Shown one piece after another: positions 4,790 to 6,043 of a stretch of DNA of 6,043 bases. The notes under the pieces are model-generated. The model did no database searches. It had not been told where the DNA came from and worked only from the letters and a program-made list of their open reading frames with translations. The translations under genes and the position numbers were made by a program. Source of the DNA: Anaerolineales bacterium (GTDB taxonomy: Bacteria; Chloroflexota; Anaerolineae; Anaerolineales; Villigracilaceae); the NCBI GenBank assembly GCA_015489255.1, contig WGAD01000217.1, forward strand, positions 1 through 6,043, given 5' to 3'. Within the stretch, counting starts at the first letter, position 1; every line of letters begins with the position of its first letter.

Positions 4790-6043
4790 CTCATCCGCTC
4801 CTGCAAAGATTGCGCCACGCGGGCGCTGATTTCCACTGCATCGCCAGCCGAAAGCACCAGCAGCACATCGCCCGGCCGCAAAGCCTCCAGCAAGGAGGCA
4901 ACCGCGGCCTCGTGCGTTGGCACGAAGTGCACCGCCGGATGCTGAATCTCCGCGGCGATATCGGCGCCCGAGAAACCTTGCGCCGTTTCGCGCGCCGCGT
5001 AAATTTCCGTCACCAGGACGCGATCCGCCGCCGCAAAAGCCTGGGCAAACTCAAAAGCCAGCGTTCGCGTGCGCGAATAGGTATGCGGCTGCCACAAGGC
5101 CCAAATACGCGCTTGCGGGTAACGCTGCCGGGCAGCCTCTAAGGTCGCCCGGATCTCCGTGGGATGGTGGGCGTAATCATCGATCACCGTGATGCCATCC
5201 CATTCGCCGCGGATCTCGAAGCGCCGCCCGGTGCCGGAAAATTCGCCCAAAGCGCGGGCAGCCTCCACCGGTGAAAGGCCAAGCACCATGACGGCAGAAA
5301 GGACCGCCAGCGCGTTGCGCACGTTGTGGTCGCCGGGCAATTGCAAGTCAACGGGAATGCCCCGCATGGCTTCGGGCGTCAGATTGGAGAACACATCAAA
5401 GGAGATGCCGCCGCGGTCATTCAGGCGTGGGTTGCGCGCCAGCGTCCACAGAGGGCTGGCGATCGTCTTGCCCACCGGCAGGGAGTAGGCCACCGTGCGC
5501 CGCCTCAGTTGGCGCGCCTTACCAATCAACGCCCGCGCGCCGGCATCATCAGCACAGGCGATCAGCGTGCCATCGAAAGGCAACAAGCGGACAAAGCGCT
5601 CAAACGCCTGCACCATATCTACAAACGTCGGATAACAATCCGGGTGATCGTGCTCCACATTGGTGACGATCGCCAGCTGCGGCTTCAGGCCGAGGAACAT
5701 ACGATCGTACTCATCGGCCTCGATGACAAAATGGCGGCCCTGCCCTGCATGGGCGTTGACGCCCAAATTTTGCAGCACACCCCCGACGATGAACGTCGGG
5801 TCTTCACCCAGACGGTGCAGTGTCCAGGCCAGCATCCCGCTGGTGGTGGTCTTGCCGTGCGTGCCCGCTACGGCCAGGCCGATCTTGTCGGCCATCCAGT
5901 CGCCCAGGAATTGATCGCGCTTGAGGAGCGGCAAGTTGCGCTGTCTGGCCGCCTGAACTTCGGGATTGTCTTCCGGGATAGCCGAAGAACGGATGACTAC
6001 ATCGACCCCGTCCAGGTGGGCAGGATCATGCCCGGGGTACACG
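4786..6043 (-). CDS. murC: UDP-N-acetylmuramate--L-alanine ligase MurC (partial, N-terminus off the window)
   Basis: Cytoplasmic Mur ligase that uses ATP to attach L-Ala to UDP-MurNAc, the first stem-peptide step. About 419 C-terminal residues are present. The reading frame is open at the right edge, and the missing part is the first 50-60 residues of the UDP-binding Rossmann domain. Numbering from the GTG at 6042, visible motifs are VIRSSAIPEDNPE (16-28), the P-loop GTHGKTTT (60-67), IEADEYDRMFLG (107-118), NVEHDHPDCYPT (128-139), PGDHNVRNALA (236-246), FSGTGRRFEIRGE (268-280), the C-terminal domain DDYAHHPTEI (288-297), WQPHTYSRT (317-325) and VLSAGDAVEIS (396-406). YAHHPTEI together with HTYSRT is the MurC pattern and separates it from MurD, E, F and Mpl; Mpl is the closest alternative, but the murB-ddl-fts context favours MurC. 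The GTG at 6042 is an internal Val codon, not the start. Confidence 0.97.
   Translation of the reverse strand, partial: VYPGHDPAHLDGVDVVIRSSAIPEDNPEVQAARQRNLPLLKRDQFLGDWMADKIGLAVAGTHGKTTTSGMLAWTLHRLGEDPTFIVGGVLQNLGVNAHAGQGRHFVIEADEYDRMFLGLKPQLAIVTNVEHDHPDCYPTFVDMVQAFERFVRLLPFDGTLIACADDAGARALIGKARQLRRRTVAYSLPVGKTIASPLWTLARNPRLNDRGGISFDVFSNLTPEAMRGIPVDLQLPGDHNVRNALAVLSAVMVLGLSPVEAARALGEFSGTGRRFEIRGEWDGITVIDDYAHHPTEIRATLEAARQRYPQARIWALWQPHTYSRTRTLAFEFAQAFAAADRVLVTEIYAARETAQGFSGADIAAEIQHPAVHFVPTHEAAVASLLEALRPGDVLLVLSAGDAVEISARVAQSLQERMR
4798..4802 (-). promoter_or_regulatory. Shine-Dalgarno of murB within the murC 3' end
   Basis: AGGAG on the minus strand, 8 nt before the murB ATG, lies in the last codons of murC (QERMR). 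The murC TGA and murB ATG share bases as ATGA at 4786-4789. An earlier ATG (4793-4795) is in the murC frame and out of frame with murB, so it is not a competing start. Confidence 0.7.
5782..5800 (-). repeat. Perfect 7-bp inverted repeat inside murC
   Basis: CCCGACG and CGTCGGG flank a 5-nt loop within the codons for DPTFIVGG of MurC. No T-tract follows on either strand, so it does not look like an intrinsic terminator. It may be a chance result of GC-rich coding, and no function is claimed. Confidence 0.4.

Noticed and set aside
5064..5077. Palindrome TTCGCG-TG-CGCGAA within murC
   Set aside because: It is a short GC-rich palindrome inside the conserved coding region near the HTYSRT motif, with no operator context. 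Chance is the simplest explanation.
6040..6042. GTG as the murC start codon
   Set aside because: The frame continues to the window edge, and the residues here belong to the middle of the UDP-binding domain, so the true start is upstream outside the window.

Overview
This window is a stretch of a dcw (division and cell wall) cluster read entirely from the minus strand. In transcription order it holds murC (5' end off the right edge), murB, ddl, ftsQ, ftsA and ftsZ (3' end off the left edge). No base run longer than about 45 bp lies outside a gene, and there is no RNA gene, mobile element or CRISPR array. The order murC-murB-ddl-ftsQ-ftsA-ftsZ is a known variant of the dcw order. The GC-rich composition and the protein style suggest a Chloroflexota bacterium, probably Anaerolineae-like. 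Examples of that style are MurC with EADEYDRMFLGLKP and a C-terminal LSAGDA, and FtsZ with [10 protein letters not shown] and PNDRLLQ. The phylum call is an inference from memory of these families and was not tested by search.

Right part (about 3880-6043): three cytoplasmic peptidoglycan-precursor enzymes. MurB reduces UDP-GlcNAc-enolpyruvate to UDP-MurNAc, MurC adds L-Ala to UDP-MurNAc, and Ddl makes the D-Ala-D-Ala that MurF later adds. Left part (1-2780): the early divisome. FtsQ is the bitopic POTRA protein, FtsA the actin-like membrane tether, and FtsZ the tubulin-like GTPase ring.

The genes are tightly packed. murC/murB and ddl/ftsQ share 4-bp ATGA stop/start overlaps. murB/ddl are 6 bp apart and ftsQ/ftsA 3 bp apart. 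Only ftsA/ftsZ has a real gap (44 bp), with a near-perfect Shine-Dalgarno and a plausible sigma70-type promoter that begins at the ftsA stop codon. This fits one polycistronic mRNA plus a possible internal boost for ftsZ.

I do not see an undescribed system here. The points worth a second look are small: the ftsZ promoter candidate, a U_UUU_UUA slippery heptamer in frame just before the ftsA stop, an Arg-only basic tail on FtsQ encoded by competing GC-rich hairpins, and an excess of the palindrome CGATCG.
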